Assembly: GCA_010909165.1 (NCBI GenBank)
Contig: MU008192.1
Span: 248,001 to 312,000 of the forward strand
Source of the DNA: Anthoceros angustus
Lineage: Eukaryota > Streptophyta > Anthocerotopsida > Anthocerotales > Anthocerotaceae
Length of the DNA stretch: 64,000 nt
Direction of reading: 5' to 3'
A program made the position numbers and the translations under genes. Positions 63,480-64,000 of the stretch are shown piece after piece. How positions within the stretch are numbered: position 1 is the first letter of the stretch; the number at the start of each line of letters is the position of its first letter. Below the pieces are notes generated by a model, which was not told where the DNA came from, did not search any database, and saw only the letters and a list, made by a program, of their open reading frames with translations.

Positions 63480-64000
63480 AGCCGTTACGACGCCCATTTC
63501 CGATCCTGCACCTGCAGGTTCAGGCTTATCCGGAGCTCGACTTGGAAGGAGGCACCATGACCCATCTGCATATCCAAGGAAACAGCTGCTCATCAACCCA
63601 AGCTGGCTTAACATGTTGTTTAACCACAGGACCTCGCCGGACCCTTACGCCGGAAGTCAGGCGAACGGGAGCTCTTCTTATCTCGTCTGTTGTCCACCAC
63701 ATGGTAGGGTCCAGAAAAATTGTTGCCACAAGTGCTCCTGCTCCTGCACGCCTGCAGGTTCAGGCTTATCCGGAGCTCGACTTGGAAGGAGAGGCACCAT
63801 GACCCATCTGCATATCCAAGGAAACGCTCATCAACCCAAGCTGGCTTAAAACGTTGTTTAACCACAGGACCTCGCCGGACCCTTACGCCGGAAGTCAGGC
63901 GAACGGGAGCTCTTCTTATCTCGTCTGTTGTCCACCACATGGTAGGGTCCAGAAAAATTGTTGCCACAAGTGCTCCTGCTCCTGGCGACGACCATCGCTG
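63480..64000 (-). repeat. PPR upstream-region repeat, two tandem copies
   Basis: The block with CTGCAGGTTCAGGCTTATCC and CGCCGGAAGTCAGGCGAACG occurs at about 63510-63750 and again from about 63757 to the window end. It is the same block as at 35.1-35.6 and 37.6-38.0 kb, always just 5' of PPR sequence. Confidence 0.8.

Noticed and set aside
1-64000. tRNA, rRNA or organellar DNA insert
   Set aside because: No cloverleaf with matching B-box, no rRNA core sequence and no organelle gene was recognised on either strand by eye.

Overview
The window reads as nuclear DNA of a land plant outside the seed plants, most likely a fern. Supporting evidence: plant-only gene families (neprosin, MRS2/CorA magnesium transporter, PLS-class PPR proteins), spliceosomal GT-AG introns, abundant Ty1/copia and Ty3/gypsy LTR retrotransposons, and a PPR protein whose DYW-type domain ends in Gly-Arg-Pro, a variant I associate from memory with hornworts, lycophytes and ferns (candidate U-to-C organelle RNA editors). 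The species call is inference. No tRNA, rRNA or CRISPR array was seen.

Layout. 0-1.35 kb: decayed copia pol (+). 2.4-4.4 kb: 3' half of a second copia (-) with an antisense ORF on the + strand. 5.0-6.9 kb: two copies of an unrecognised protein family, here called X (-). 7.7-21.1 kb: a Ty3/gypsy element (-) whose integrase ends in a PHD finger, partly duplicated in tandem and split by a young, nearly complete copia element (11155-20148) with 5-bp target-site duplications. 21.1-31.6 kb: GC-rich non-coding tandem repeats. 31.6-34.9 kb: unrecognised. 34.9-38.3 kb: PPR debris (-), a captured delta-COP exon (+) and a gypsy protease scrap (-). 38.7-39.8 kb: intact intronless MRS2 gene. 40.6-44.1 kb: two copies of unrecognised family Y, one abutting a gypsy RT fragment. 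44.8-52.3 kb: a second Ty3/gypsy element (+) with protease, a DNMT3-like cytosine-5 DNA methyltransferase domain, RT, RNase H, integrase and PHD finger. 52.6-54.8 kb: neprosin gene, seven inferred exons (-). 55.0-56.8 kb: element with 32-bp perfect terminal inverted repeats. 57.4-58.8 kb: two X copies (+). 59.4-60.0 kb: 590-bp insertion with target-site duplication. 60.0-63.5 kb: PPR fragment and a PPR gene with a GRP-ending DYW domain (-).

Most notable: the gypsy element at 44.8-50.6 kb appears to carry both a DNA methyltransferase between protease and RT and a PHD chromatin-reader finger at the integrase C terminus; the second gypsy lineage at 7.7-21 kb also has the PHD finger. Second: two independent copia copies carry an antisense ORF between pol and the 3' LTR, with an apparently conserved intron. 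Nearly every repeat also exists as a tandem neighbour differing by small indels, so either real decay or assembly or base-calling error must be weighed for every broken frame.
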